From the NCBI GenBank assembly GCA_016794345.1, contig JAEUKE010000124.1:96956-160955 (forward strand): a DNA stretch of 64,000 nucleotides. Reading direction: 5' to 3'. This document shows positions 23,516 to 31,720 of the stretch, in pieces; the first letter of the stretch is position 1; each line of letters starts with the position of its first letter. The notes beneath the pieces were generated by a model. That model was not told the DNA's origin. It saw only the letters and a program-made list of their open reading frames with translations, and searched no databases. The translations under genes were made by a program, and so were the position numbers. Source of the DNA: Myxococcales bacterium (GTDB lineage Bacteria > Myxococcota_A > Polyangia > Polyangiales > Polyangiaceae).

Positions 23516-24859
23516 ATGAGAGACGGCCACAGGCCCTTCGAAGGGACGCTCACCGACGTTCGCCCCGACGTGGTCGAGCTCCCCAACCTGCGGCTCTCGA
23601 TCAACCCCGCCAAGGGCAAGAAGTACGAGGTGCCCCTCGGCGTCACGCCCCTCGTCATCGGGTCCGATCCTGACTGCGACGTCATCGTGGACGACCCTCG
23701 TGTCTCCCGGAAGCACTGCGAGGTGCGCCGCGACGGGCGGGCGGTCGTGATCCGCGATCTGGGGAGCAAGAACGGGACGTTCCTCGACAAGGTCGCCATC
23801 CGTGAGGCGTACCTGGAGCCCAAGGTTTCGGTGACCATCGGCGGCGCGCGCCTGTCGCTCGAGGCGTCGAGCGGGTCGGCGCGGCTCGAGCTCTCCCGCG
23901 GGCTCAGCTTCGGGCAGGCCCTGGGCGCGAGCGTGGCCATGCGCGCCCTCTTCGCGAACCTCGAACGCGCCGCCCAGACCGACGAGACGATCGTCCTCCT
24001 GGGCGAGTCTGGCACCGGGAAGGAGCTCTTGGCGCGCGGCATCCACGACATCTCGCGCCGCCGCACTGGACCGTTCATCGTCTTCGATTGCAGCGCGGTT
24101 GCTCCCACGCTGCTGGAGGCGGAGCTCTTCGGCTACGTGAAGGGCGCCTTCACCGGCGCCGTGCAGGCCCACTCGGGCGTCTTCGAGCAGGCGCACGGCG
24201 GGACGCTCTTCATCGACGAGCTCGGGGAGCTGCCGGCCGAGCTGCAGCCGAAGCTCCTGCGCGCGCTCGAGGCGCGGCAGGTGCGGCGCATCGGCGCCAC
24301 GGAGTGGCTGCACGTCGACGTGCGCATCGTCGCTGCGACGCACCGCGATCTTCGGGCACGCGTCGCGGCCAAGCAGTTCCGGGAGGACCTCTACTACCGG
24401 CTGGCGGTCGTCGAGGCGCTCGTGCCGCCGCTCCGCGACAGGCGGGAGGACATCCCCCTGCTCGTGGAGCATTTCCTCGCGGGGCAGTCCCCGCCGCGGA
24501 GCTGGGCGGACCTGCCGCCCAACGCGATGGAGCTCTTGCGCTCGCACGAGTGGCCCGGGAACGTGAGGGAGCTGCGCAACACGGTCGCGAGGCTCATCCT
24601 CTTTCCGACCCAAGTGCCCACCGGCTCGGTCGTGCCGCCTCGCCCCACACCCTTCGACGGCGCGTCCCAGGCGAGCGCGCTCGCGGCGCTGCCGCTCCGC
24701 GAGGCGCGCGAGGTCATGGTCGAGCAGTTCGAGCGCGCTTACATCACCGCGAAGCTCGGCGAGCACGGCGGCAACGTGTCGCGCGCAGCGGAGGCGATGG
24801 GCGTGTCGCGGCAGTTCCTGCACCGCCTCCTCGAGCGATACGGCATCGCGCGCGGCTGA
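23516..24859 (+). CDS. FHA-domain sigma54-dependent transcriptional activator
   Basis: 447 aa. The FHA domain is at about 25-115 (PLVIGSDPDCDVIVDDPRVSRKHCEV, GSKNGT) and should bind phosphothreonine. The AAA+ sigma54-interaction domain is at about 135-375, with Walker A GESGTGKE (163-170), the sigma54-contact loop GAFTGA (210-215), Walker B LFIDE (231-235) and HEWPGNVRELRN. The C-terminus is a Fis-type helix-turn-helix (GNVSRAAEAMGVSRQFLHRLL). There is no receiver domain, so control is probably through phosphorylation read by FHA. It is divergent from a Ser/Thr kinase gene that could supply the phosphothreonine signal. The start is the ATG at 23516, preceded by TAACCT 10 bases upstream. A TTG at 23495 is possible but less likely. 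Confidence 0.93.
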   Translation: MRDGHRPFEGTLTDVRPDVVELPNLRLSINPAKGKKYEVPLGVTPLVIGSDPDCDVIVDDPRVSRKHCEVRRDGRAVVIRDLGSKNGTFLDKVAIREAYLEPKVSVTIGGARLSLEASSGSARLELSRGLSFGQALGASVAMRALFANLERAAQTDETIVLLGESGTGKELLARGIHDISRRRTGPFIVFDCSAVAPTLLEAELFGYVKGAFTGAVQAHSGVFEQAHGGTLFIDELGELPAELQPKLLRALEARQVRRIGATEWLHVDVRIVAATHRDLRARVAAKQFREDLYYRLAVVEALVPPLRDRREDIPLLVEHFLAGQSPPRSWADLPPNAMELLRSHEWPGNVRELRNTVARLILFPTQVPTGSVVPPRPTPFDGASQASALAALPLREAREVMVEQFERAYITAKLGEHGGNVSRAAEAMGVSRQFLHRLLERYGIARG

Positions 24860-24869
24860 GGCCCAGGCT

Positions 24870-24907
24870 CCCCCCTCACCACAGGTGAGGGGGGTTGGGG
24901 GGGTGAA
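24870..24907 (+). repeat. Hairpin repeat element, copy 1
   Basis: A perfect 11-bp stem (24870-24880 with 24884-24894, loop ACA) is followed by two bases and then seven G and TGAA. A 38-base element of identical layout occurs at 58929-58966, with changes in both arms that keep pairing. It lies after the activator gene, so it may serve as its terminator, but there is no T-tract. Confidence 0.6.
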
Positions 24908-24954
24908 AGGGCAGCAACAACCCACCCAGCGGCGTCGCCAAATTTCAGCAGACT

Positions 24955-24962
24955 GCTAACCT
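24955..24962 (+). promoter_or_regulatory. GCTANNNT start-proximal box (GCTAACCT)
   Basis: TAACCT ends 7 bases before the ATG at 24970, with no Shine-Dalgarno between. The preceding 25 bases are locally AT-rich (AAATTTCAG), unusual for this window, which supports a promoter here. Confidence 0.5.
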
Positions 24963-24969
24963 CCTGCCA

Positions 24970-26985
24970 ATGGGCTCGCTTCTCCTCCGGGCGCTCGGGT
25001 GCTCGGCTGTGGTCCTCTCCTTGGTCAGCTCGTCTTGTGGTGACGAGGAGGGCGGCATCGAGGCGGTCTTCGTCGTCCCGAAGTCCCTCGACGAGCTCGC
25101 GGAAGAGACCTACTTCGATCACCCGTACCCGAGCGACCTCCGCCTCGAGGGTGGGTTCGTCCGCTTCACCGGCTACCCGAACCCGCGGGAGGTCCCGCTC
25201 CTCGACGAGTACACGACGTATTTGAACGGGAGGCTCACGGGCTTCTCGCCCGTGGCCGCCGGCTTCGCGCGGTTCACCGCCGCCATCGACGAGGCGTCGT
25301 TGCCGGATCCGGGGCAGTCGCAGACCCAGTCCGCCTCCGTCCAGCTCATCGACGTCGACCCGAGCTCGCCCGACCGCGGGAAACGTCACCCGATCTACGT
25401 GACCTTCCGCGCCGAGCCGGGCGTGTATTGGCAACGAAACACGCTTGCGTTCATGCCCGTCCCGGGCTTTCCGCTCCGCTTCGACACGAAGTACGCCCTC
25501 GTCGTGACCGACGCGATCCGCGGAGCGAACGGCGAGGCCGTGGTCCAGAGCACCTCGATCGGCGAGGTGCTGGGGCTCGAGTCGCCGAGCTCACCTGCGG
25601 TCGAGAAGCTCGCCGCGTCGTGGGCCGACGCCGCGGCGGAGGTCCAAGCCGCAGGCGTCGCGCCCGAGCGTATCGTCCAGTTCTCCGTCTTCACGACCAA
25701 CGACCCTACCGCGGAGTTCATGGCCGCCGCCGCCGCGCTCCCGACCCAGATCGAGCCTCCTGCCGCCGATGCTGCGGCCTGGGTGCTCGTCTCCGAGACG
25801 ACCGAACTCGACGAGTACCACGGCATGTACGGCCCGCTTCCGAACTACCAGGCCGGCACGCTTCCGTTCCGCAGCTTCGGCGACGGCGGCTCGTTCGTAC
25901 TCGACGAGAGCGGCGTCCCGCAGATCGTCGACACGTTCGACGCGCGCTTCTCGCTCACCGTCCCCAATCGGACCACGTGCCCCCAGCCGCCGAGCGGCTA
26001 TCCCGTCGCGCTCTATGCCCACGGCACCGGAGGGAGCTACCGCTCGTTCGTCCTCGACGGCACGGGCGAGGCGCTGGCGAAGCGCTGCATCGCCACCATG
26101 GGCGTGGATCAGATCCTCCACGGCACGCGTCCGGGGGCGCCGGACAACGACGCCGAGGTGAACATCCTCTTCTTCAACTTCAACAACGTCGAGGCCGCGC
26201 GGACGAACGTCCGCCAGAGCGGGCTCGACGAGATCCAGCGCGAGCGCCTCTTCACCGAGTCCGCGGTGACGATCCCGGCGGCGGTCAGCGCGACGGGCGA
26301 GGAGATCAGGTTCGACGCGTCGAAGGTCATGTTCTTCGGGCATTCACAAGGAAGCCTGAACGGTCCGCTCTACCTCGCAGGCAGCGACTCGGCGCGAGGC
26401 GCGGTGCTCTCGGGCGCGTCGGCGGTCATCCAGATCACGCTCCTCGAGAAGACGAAGCCCGACCCGAGCGTCGCCTTCCTGGTCAAGACGATCTTCCTCC
26501 AGCTCTTCCCGGAAGAAGAAGCGGAGGCTTCGCTGCTCTACCCGCCGCTCGCGCTCGCGCAGACCATCGTCGACCCGGTCGATCCGGTGAGCTACGCCCG
26601 CTACATCGTGCGGGAGCCTGTCTTCGGCGCGCCGAAGAGCATCTACATGACCGAGGGGATCGGTCCCACGGGGGAAGGGGACAGCTACGCCCCGCCGCGA
26701 GGGTGCGAGGCGTTGGCGATGGCCATCGGGTTGCCCATCCAGGAGCCCGTTCAACACGAGCCCCAGGACGCAGCCTGGGGCGGGCTCGATCGGGTGACGG
26801 TCCCGGCCGAGGGCCTGAGCGGCAACCTGGCGGGCGGTCTCGCGAGCGGCGTCCTCGCGCAGTGGGCGCCCGAAGGAGACGACGGCCACTTCGTGGTCTT
26901 CGACATTCCGGGCGCGACGAATCAGGCTGCGGAGTTCCTGCGGCTCCTCGCGGAAGACCCGAAGGGGCGCGTCCCCGCCCCTTGA
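24970..26985 (+). CDS. Secreted alpha/beta-hydrolase lipoprotein (esterase-like)
   Basis: 671 aa. The N-terminal signal peptide ends in a Cys at 23 (VSSSCGDEEG), a plausible but imperfect lipobox. The first 300 residues form a beta-rich domain beginning FDHPYPSDLR, seen in several large extracellular esterase-like proteins. The hydrolase core follows: oxyanion segment ALYAHGTGGSYRSF, nucleophile elbow GHSQG with Ser459, and a late DGHFVVFD that could give the catalytic His. Substrate is unknown (an ester or lipid outside the cell). No partner gene is adjacent on the same strand. Confidence 0.75.
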   Translation: MGSLLLRALGCSAVVLSLVSSSCGDEEGGIEAVFVVPKSLDELAEETYFDHPYPSDLRLEGGFVRFTGYPNPREVPLLDEYTTYLNGRLTGFSPVAAGFARFTAAIDEASLPDPGQSQTQSASVQLIDVDPSSPDRGKRHPIYVTFRAEPGVYWQRNTLAFMPVPGFPLRFDTKYALVVTDAIRGANGEAVVQSTSIGEVLGLESPSSPAVEKLAASWADAAAEVQAAGVAPERIVQFSVFTTNDPTAEFMAAAAALPTQIEPPAADAAAWVLVSETTELDEYHGMYGPLPNYQAGTLPFRSFGDGGSFVLDESGVPQIVDTFDARFSLTVPNRTTCPQPPSGYPVALYAHGTGGSYRSFVLDGTGEALAKRCIATMGVDQILHGTRPGAPDNDAEVNILFFNFNNVEAARTNVRQSGLDEIQRERLFTESAVTIPAAVSATGEEIRFDASKVMFFGHSQGSLNGPLYLAGSDSARGAVLSGASAVIQITLLEKTKPDPSVAFLVKTIFLQLFPEEEAEASLLYPPLALAQTIVDPVDPVSYARYIVREPVFGAPKSIYMTEGIGPTGEGDSYAPPRGCEALAMAIGLPIQEPVQHEPQDAAWGGLDRVTVPAEGLSGNLAGGLASGVLAQWAPEGDDGHFVVFDIPGATNQAAEFLRLLAEDPKGRVPAP

Positions 26986-26989
26986 GCCG

Positions 26990-28969
26990 TCACTCGCCGA
27001 GGGCGATCGCAAACAGTCGCAGGCCCGTGGGGCCGGCGACGATCCGCACGCGGTCGCCCGGCTTCACGTCGTCGAGCGTCACCTCGAGATCGGTCCAATA
27101 CGCGCTCGCGCCGAGCCGAGGTAGCTCCGATCGGCGGCCTGCGTGGTCGACGAAGCCCTGACCGGCCTCGTCGGAGCGGATGACGAGCGTCGCGCGTGCG
27201 CGCGGGCCATCGAGCACGGCGGAGAACGACAGCTCCTGGCCGGCGGCGAGCACGCGCCCCGCGTCCCATACCAGGTGATGTTTCGAGATCGGGTGCACGG
27301 CGTCGATGACGAAGCCCCCCTTCGGCTGGGTGAAGGTGACATCGTGCCGCCGCTCGTCGATCAGATCGCCGAGGTCGACACGATCGAGGACGTCGGCGGG
27401 GATCACTGGGCGGTCCTCGAGCAGGCGCCAGTCCGCGCGGTAGACGACCTTCTCGTCCGCGCCGCAGATGACGTTGTCGTCGATCTTCACGGAGAAGAGC
27501 CGGTGCCCGAACCGATCGCCGAGGCCCGGCCACCAGCCGTCGTAGATCGCGAGCACGTCAGGCCGATCGTCGGGCCGCATGTGCTCGATGAGCTCGATGA
27601 CCGCCGGCAGGCCGTGCACGCTCGCGCGAGCGAACGGGAAATCGCGGTAGCCCCCGAGACCGAGGCCGTCGAGCGCGGCGAGGTCGGAGACATAGGGGAT
27701 GGCCCCGGCGTCCCCCACGAAGACGCGGCGCGCGCCGAGCTCGCGAAGGCGGCGGCCGACCTCGACCTGTTGCTCGGCGATGTTGCGGCACGAGCGGGCG
27801 AAATGGTCGACCTGCCGTGGGAGCGCGCGCGCCGCGGACGCGATCACGAGCGCGAGCGCGAGCGCGCCACCGATCCCGGCGGCGCGCGAGAGCCGGGACA
27901 ACGCGGCGACCCCGAGGATCGCGGCGACGAGGAGGCAGGTCAGGATCGGCGCGACGTAGCGGAGGTTCTGGAACGGCGCGGTCGTGTTGAGGCAGATGAG
28001 CCCCAGCGCGGCCGCCGCGCCCAGTCCGAGCGAAGCGCCGAGGCGACGGGTCCTCCGATCGAACAGGCTCGCGAGCACGAGGCCACCGATCGCGAGCGCG
28101 GCGGCGCTTCCGCCGAACGCCATCTCGATTCCTTCGGTCGAGACCCGCAGCAGGTTGCGGAGCCAAACGCCCGCCTTGTCGAGCGAGGAGGTGTAGGGGT
28201 CCGTCGTGACGAGCTTGCGGACCGCGCCGGCCGCGGCGGCCTCCCCCGTCAGCCCTCGCGACACGAGCGCCCAGCCGGCTCCGCCGACCGCGAGCGGGCC
28301 GAGGGCGCGGGCGAGGGAAGGCAGCAGGGGGATCGAGCCGGCCCCGTGGCCGATCGCGACGGCGAGACCCACGCCGAGGGGCGTGAGCTCGGGGCGCACC
28401 CAGGCGAGCAACCACAGCCAGAGCCCCGCGCGGAGCTGGGCGCGTGCTCGCGCTGCCGGGGACGTGGTCCACGTGCCCTGCGCGGCGACCAGCGCGCGAC
28501 CGAGCACGGCCGCGGCGAACGCGGTCTCCATGCCGCTCGCGAGGCTCCAGTCGAGCAGGGGCACGCCGACGAGGCACAAAGGACCGACAAACGAGAGGAA
28601 GCTCGGGCGGGGCGCGAGGCGCTCGACGCTCCGGAACAGGTCGAAGAGCGAGAGGACCGCGACGAGCGAGGCGAACGCGCCGAGCGCTTGCCCGCGGAAG
28701 CCCACGGCCCAGCCCAGCGAAAGGACGAGCGCATACGGCGGGCTCGTCGCGCCGGTCGAGAGGCCGCCGCCCTCGCTCCAGCAGAGGAAACAGCCGCGCG
28801 CGGTCGACCGCGCGAAATCGAAGTAGATGTAGACGTCGTCGAGCGGGATCGGGTACGCGCCGGCGACGCCTCTCGTGCCCAGGAGGCGCGCGGCCGGCAC
28901 GAGGAACGCCAGCACGACGGCCAGCGCGACCGCCGCCCGGAAGACAGAGACGAGGTGGTTTCGGCGCAC
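26990..28969 (-). CDS. GT-C-like polytopic membrane glycosyltransferase candidate
   Basis: About 659 aa from the GTG at 28969. The frame extends to a TTG at 29011 through a perfect palindrome that is unlikely to be coding. After the first TM helix comes the loop PLDDVYIYFDFARS with paired Asp, followed by GGLSTGATSPPYALVL. This is the pattern of GT-C enzymes, which use polyprenyl-phosphate sugars and place an acidic pair in the first periplasmic loop. About ten TM helices follow, then a soluble C-terminal domain of about 260 residues containing a VFVGDAGAIPYVSDL-type segment and a terminal beta sandwich. It is probably an envelope sugar transferase; the donor and acceptor are unknown. Confidence 0.6.
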   Translation of the reverse strand: MRRNHLVSVFRAAVALAVVLAFLVPAARLLGTRGVAGAYPIPLDDVYIYFDFARSTARGCFLCWSEGGGLSTGATSPPYALVLSLGWAVGFRGQALGAFASLVAVLSLFDLFRSVERLAPRPSFLSFVGPLCLVGVPLLDWSLASGMETAFAAAVLGRALVAAQGTWTTSPAARARAQLRAGLWLWLLAWVRPELTPLGVGLAVAIGHGAGSIPLLPSLARALGPLAVGGAGWALVSRGLTGEAAAAGAVRKLVTTDPYTSSLDKAGVWLRNLLRVSTEGIEMAFGGSAAALAIGGLVLASLFDRRTRRLGASLGLGAAAALGLICLNTTAPFQNLRYVAPILTCLLVAAILGVAALSRLSRAAGIGGALALALVIASAARALPRQVDHFARSCRNIAEQQVEVGRRLRELGARRVFVGDAGAIPYVSDLAALDGLGLGGYRDFPFARASVHGLPAVIELIEHMRPDDRPDVLAIYDGWWPGLGDRFGHRLFSVKIDDNVICGADEKVVYRADWRLLEDRPVIPADVLDRVDLGDLIDERRHDVTFTQPKGGFVIDAVHPISKHHLVWDAGRVLAAGQELSFSAVLDGPRARATLVIRSDEAGQGFVDHAGRRSELPRLGASAYWTDLEVTLDDVKPGDRVRIVAGPTGLRLFAIALGE

Positions 28970-28983
28970 GCGCGATCGTGCTC

Positions 28984-29009
28984 GATTCGCTCGGGTCACC
29001 GAGCGAATC
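28984..29009. promoter_or_regulatory. 11-bp-arm perfect palindrome with 4-base loop
   Basis: GATTCGCTCGG-GTCA-CCGAGCGAATC is a perfect inverted repeat between the divergent GT-C-like and TPR genes, overlapping the extended N-terminus of the former. It is either an operator or a strong RNA hairpin. Confidence 0.5.
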
Positions 29010-29017
29010 AAGGAGCA

Positions 29018-29133
29018 TCATCACCTGGCTTGCGCGACGGCTCGTCGAGCGGGAGATCGGCCGTCCCGAGGTGCCGCGCTCGCGTGACCCGAGTGAAGTT
29101 GGAGGTTGATCCACCTGGCGAGCCAGGTGATGA
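29018..29133. repeat. 12-bp inverted repeat pair with nested palindrome
   Basis: TCATCACCTGGC at 29018-29029 is exactly inverted at 29122-29133. The second copy is part of an 18-base palindrome CACCTGGC-GA-GCCAGGTG at 29112-29129. All of it sits within 130 bases upstream of the TPR gene. It may be a cooperative operator for the TPR-lipase operon. Confidence 0.45.
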
Positions 29134-29146
29134 GCACGAGGGTCAG

Positions 29147-29698
29147 ATGGCCAAAACCAGACCCCCCGAGACCCGAGACGAGCGGGACGCTCGCCAGTGG
29201 GACGCCATCGAGGAGGCCTCCGAGCTCCTCGTGGAGAAGCGCTTCGAGGACGCGCTCGTGGAGCTGAAGCGCGTCTTGTCGGAGGACGCCAACAACGCCT
29301 ACGCCTACAACCTGCTGGGCACTGCGTTCTGGGAGCTCAAGCAGCTCGAGCCGGCCCGTGACGCCTTCCGCGCGGCGGTGCTCATCGCGCCTTCGTTCCT
29401 GGGCGCCCGCACGGCGCTCGCGCAGTCGCTCCGGCGCCTCGGCGATCTTCGCGGAGCCGAGCAGGAGGCGCGCATGGCGCTCCGCCAGTCTCCGGATGAC
29501 GGCGACGCGCACATGGTGATGGGCCTGGTCCACGCGTCCCGCGGGGAGAGGCAGCTGGCCCGCCAGCACCTCCACGCGTTCCTCTCGTCGAAGCCGGAGC
29601 TCGAGGCCCAGCTCGAAGCGCGCAGCGTGCTCGAGCTCCTCGACCAAGGCGAGGAGGGCGAGGGCCTCGACGTGGACGAGGACGACGAGAGCTCGTGA
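29147..29698 (+). CDS. TPR-repeat protein
   Basis: 183 aa, acidic, no signal peptide. Residues 20-150 form about three to four TPR units (ALVELKRVLSEDANNAYAYNLLG, AFWELKQLEPARDAFRAAVLIAPSF, AEQEARMALRQSPDDGDAHMVMG, GERQLARQHLHAFLSSKP). The tail is almost all Asp/Glu. The start is the ATG at 29147 after GAGGG; the same frame is open for more than 2 kb upstream, but that part is antisense to the GT-C gene. Its TGA overlaps the GTG of the lipase gene (GTGA). It is a likely scaffold protein. Confidence 0.82.
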   Translation: MAKTRPPETRDERDARQWDAIEEASELLVEKRFEDALVELKRVLSEDANNAYAYNLLGTAFWELKQLEPARDAFRAAVLIAPSFLGARTALAQSLRRLGDLRGAEQEARMALRQSPDDGDAHMVMGLVHASRGERQLARQHLHAFLSSKPELEAQLEARSVLELLDQGEEGEGLDVDEDDESS

Positions 29699-30417
29699 AG
29701 CTCTGGCGCTCGCTCCGCGGCGCGGCGCGCGAGGCCGGCGCGTATGCCCGCCAGGCCGCGCTGATCGCGCGCGACCTCGAGCCGATCGTCCCGCGAGAGG
29801 TCGAGGACGGCGACATCGTGGTGGTGCTGCTCCATGGTCTGTTCGCCACCGCCGGAGTCCTCCGCCCTTTGCGGACGGCCCTCGAGCGGCACCGGCGGGT
29901 GCGCGTCGCCTCCTTCACGTACGCACCTGGCCCCGGCGCGGACGCGGTCGCGGGGCGGCTGGGGGACCTCGTGGCGCACCTGCCACGCCGGGCGGAGGTC
30001 CACCTCGTTGGGCACAGCATGGGCGGGATCATCGCGCGGTACTACGCCGTGACCCGGGAGGACCACCGCGTGCGCTCCACCGTGACGCTGGCCACGCCGT
30101 TCGGCGGCGTCCGCGGCGCGGCGTTGCTCGGGCTGCCGTTCGCCCGCGATCTGGCCGAGGACAGCGCGGTCCTGCGCACCCTGCGCCTGGAGAGCCCTGC
30201 CCGTCCGATTCCCCACCTCTCCATCGTGGCAGGCGACGATGCCCTGACGCGCACGCCGGTCGCGCACGCGCTGCCCGGCGGGGACGTCGTCATCCTCGAG
30301 GGCCGCGGGCACAACGGGATCCTGTTCGACCGCGAGGCCATCCGGCTCGTCGAGGGCCGGATCGTCGGCGCGATGGCTAGTCGCATGGGGCCGGGCGTGG
30401 TACCCGGCGGGGCGTGA
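29695..30417 (+). CDS. Alpha/beta-hydrolase, triacylglycerol lipase/PGAP1-like
   Basis: 240 aa. Oxyanion motif LLHGLF (His47-Gly48), nucleophile elbow GHSMGG with Ser108, an Asp in VAGDDALT and a His in EGRGHNGILF complete a plausible catalytic triad. There is no secretion signal, although residues 1-30 form an amphipathic Arg/Ala-rich helix that might bind membrane. It hydrolyses an ester or acts as an acyltransferase; the substrate is unknown. It is translationally coupled on both sides (GTGA overlaps with the TPR gene and the next gene). Confidence 0.85.
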   Translation: MKLWRSLRGAAREAGAYARQAALIARDLEPIVPREVEDGDIVVVLLHGLFATAGVLRPLRTALERHRRVRVASFTYAPGPGADAVAGRLGDLVAHLPRRAEVHLVGHSMGGIIARYYAVTREDHRVRSTVTLATPFGGVRGAALLGLPFARDLAEDSAVLRTLRLESPARPIPHLSIVAGDDALTRTPVAHALPGGDVVILEGRGHNGILFDREAIRLVEGRIVGAMASRMGPGVVPGGA

Positions 30418-30980
30418 GGCTGAGGCCCTTCTCGCTCGTTCTAGCCCTCGGTTTGGGGGCTCCCCTCGTTTCATTTTCCGCTCCGGCCCATGCGGAGACG
30501 TCGGCCTGGCTCGCGGCGAGCGGCGGGACGTCGATCCTCACGGTGAACGAGAGCGAGGTGAAGGTCCGCGGGAGCATGGCCTTCGACGTCGGCGTGGGCT
30601 CCAGCCCCCAGGAGGACCTGCTGTTCGGCGGGTTCGTCCGCGTCGCGCCCATCTTCTCCGAGGGCACCGACATGGCGTTCATGGCCCGCGGCGCGACGCA
30701 GGGCTTCCAGTCGGGGTACTTCGGCGTGGCCGTCGATCTGGGCGGCTACCTCCGCCTGTTCGATCCGGCCGACCCTCAAGGGGGCTTCCTGGGGGAGGTC
30801 GTGCTCGGCGCGCCGCTCGGCTTCCAGCTCACGCTCGCCGGCCACGCCGGCACGATGCAGTCGTACGGCGGCGCCGCGCTGCTCGGCATGGATCTGCTGC
30901 GCTTGACGGTCTATCGCCAGCACCTGACGGAGTGGTGGCCCAACCCGCTCTCGCCGAGCGACCGCACCGCGGGGCGCTGA
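30414..30980 (+). CDS. Secreted beta-barrel-like envelope protein
   Basis: 188 aa from the GTG overlapping the lipase stop. A signal peptide ends near SAPAHA-ETS. The remainder is made of alternating Gly-rich strands (LFGGFVRVAPIF, GYFGVAVDLGGYLRLF, GGFLGEVVLGAPLGFQLTL, GGAALLGMDLLRLTVYR), suggesting a small outer-membrane barrel or lipocalin-like fold. No family is recognised. Confidence 0.6.
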   Translation: MRLRPFSLVLALGLGAPLVSFSAPAHAETSAWLAASGGTSILTVNESEVKVRGSMAFDVGVGSSPQEDLLFGGFVRVAPIFSEGTDMAFMARGATQGFQSGYFGVAVDLGGYLRLFDPADPQGGFLGEVVLGAPLGFQLTLAGHAGTMQSYGGAALLGMDLLRLTVYRQHLTEWWPNPLSPSDRTAGR

Positions 30981-30981
30981 C

Positions 30982-31710
30982 GTGCTCCGCGCCGTCTCCC
31001 TCGACTTCGGGCAAACGCTCGCGAGCCTCGACCCGCGTTTCCTCGCGGATCGGCTGCGCGGGCGTGGGTTCGACGCCGAAGAGGAGCGGATCGAGGCGGC
31101 CATCCCAGCCGCTTGGGCCAAATATGACGAAATTGTCAGGCAAGGTGTCACGGGGCATCCCTGGCGCGACCTGATGCGGGTCCTGCTCGACGGCTCGGGC
31201 ATCCCCGAGCGCTTCCAGGCGGAGCTCGTGGAATGGCTCTGGCAAGAGCAACCTCGGAAGAACCTCTGGCGCAAGCCCATCCCGGGCATGTTTCGGCTGT
31301 GCCTCGACCTCGAGCACGGCGGCGTCCCCTTCGGCGTGCTCTCGAACTCGGAGGGTCGGCTCGCAGAGCTGGTGGACGAGATGGGCTGGGCCGACGTGAT
31401 CCGCGTCGTGGTGGACTCGGGGCGCGTCGGCATCGAGAAGCCGGACGTGCGGATCTTCGCCATCCTGGCGGAGCGTCTCGGAACGGACATGTCGGAGGTC
31501 GTGCACGTCGGTGACTCGCTCGCAGCGGACGTCATGGGCGCGCTCGCCGCCGGGATGAGCGCGGTCTGGTTCACGACCGCGACCGAGCTGCCGCCGGGGG
31601 TGGATCCGGCGCGCGTCAGGATCGCCCACGACGCGGCGGGCGTGCGTCACGCGTTCGAAGAGCTCGGCCTCGTCATCCCGGAGCTCGAGCGTCCGATCGC
31701 CTGGCCGTAG
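30982..31710 (+). CDS. HAD-superfamily hydrolase with atypical motif I
   Basis: 242 aa with a helical cap inserted after motif I. Motif I is DFGQT (Asp8 present, but the second Asp replaced by Gly10). Motif II Ser/Asn is in VLSNSEGR, motif III Lys in GIEKPDVRIF, and motif IV is GDSLAADVMGA with two Asp. Loss of the second Asp in motif I removes the usual general acid/base of phosphatases, so the activity may differ (dehalogenase-like or slow phosphatase). The start GTG is 1 base after the previous stop, making it the fourth gene of the TPR-lipase operon. Confidence 0.85.
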   Translation: MLRAVSLDFGQTLASLDPRFLADRLRGRGFDAEEERIEAAIPAAWAKYDEIVRQGVTGHPWRDLMRVLLDGSGIPERFQAELVEWLWQEQPRKNLWRKPIPGMFRLCLDLEHGGVPFGVLSNSEGRLAELVDEMGWADVIRVVVDSGRVGIEKPDVRIFAILAERLGTDMSEVVHVGDSLAADVMGALAAGMSAVWFTTATELPPGVDPARVRIAHDAAGVRHAFEELGLVIPELERPIAWP

Positions 31711-31720
31711 CGACGGCTCG

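Noticed and set aside
27143..29146. A long plus-strand open frame leading into the TPR gene
   Set aside because: The part before 29147 is antisense to the GT-C-like gene and has Arg/Ala/Asp/Glu-biased shadow composition. Only the last 183 codons look like a protein.
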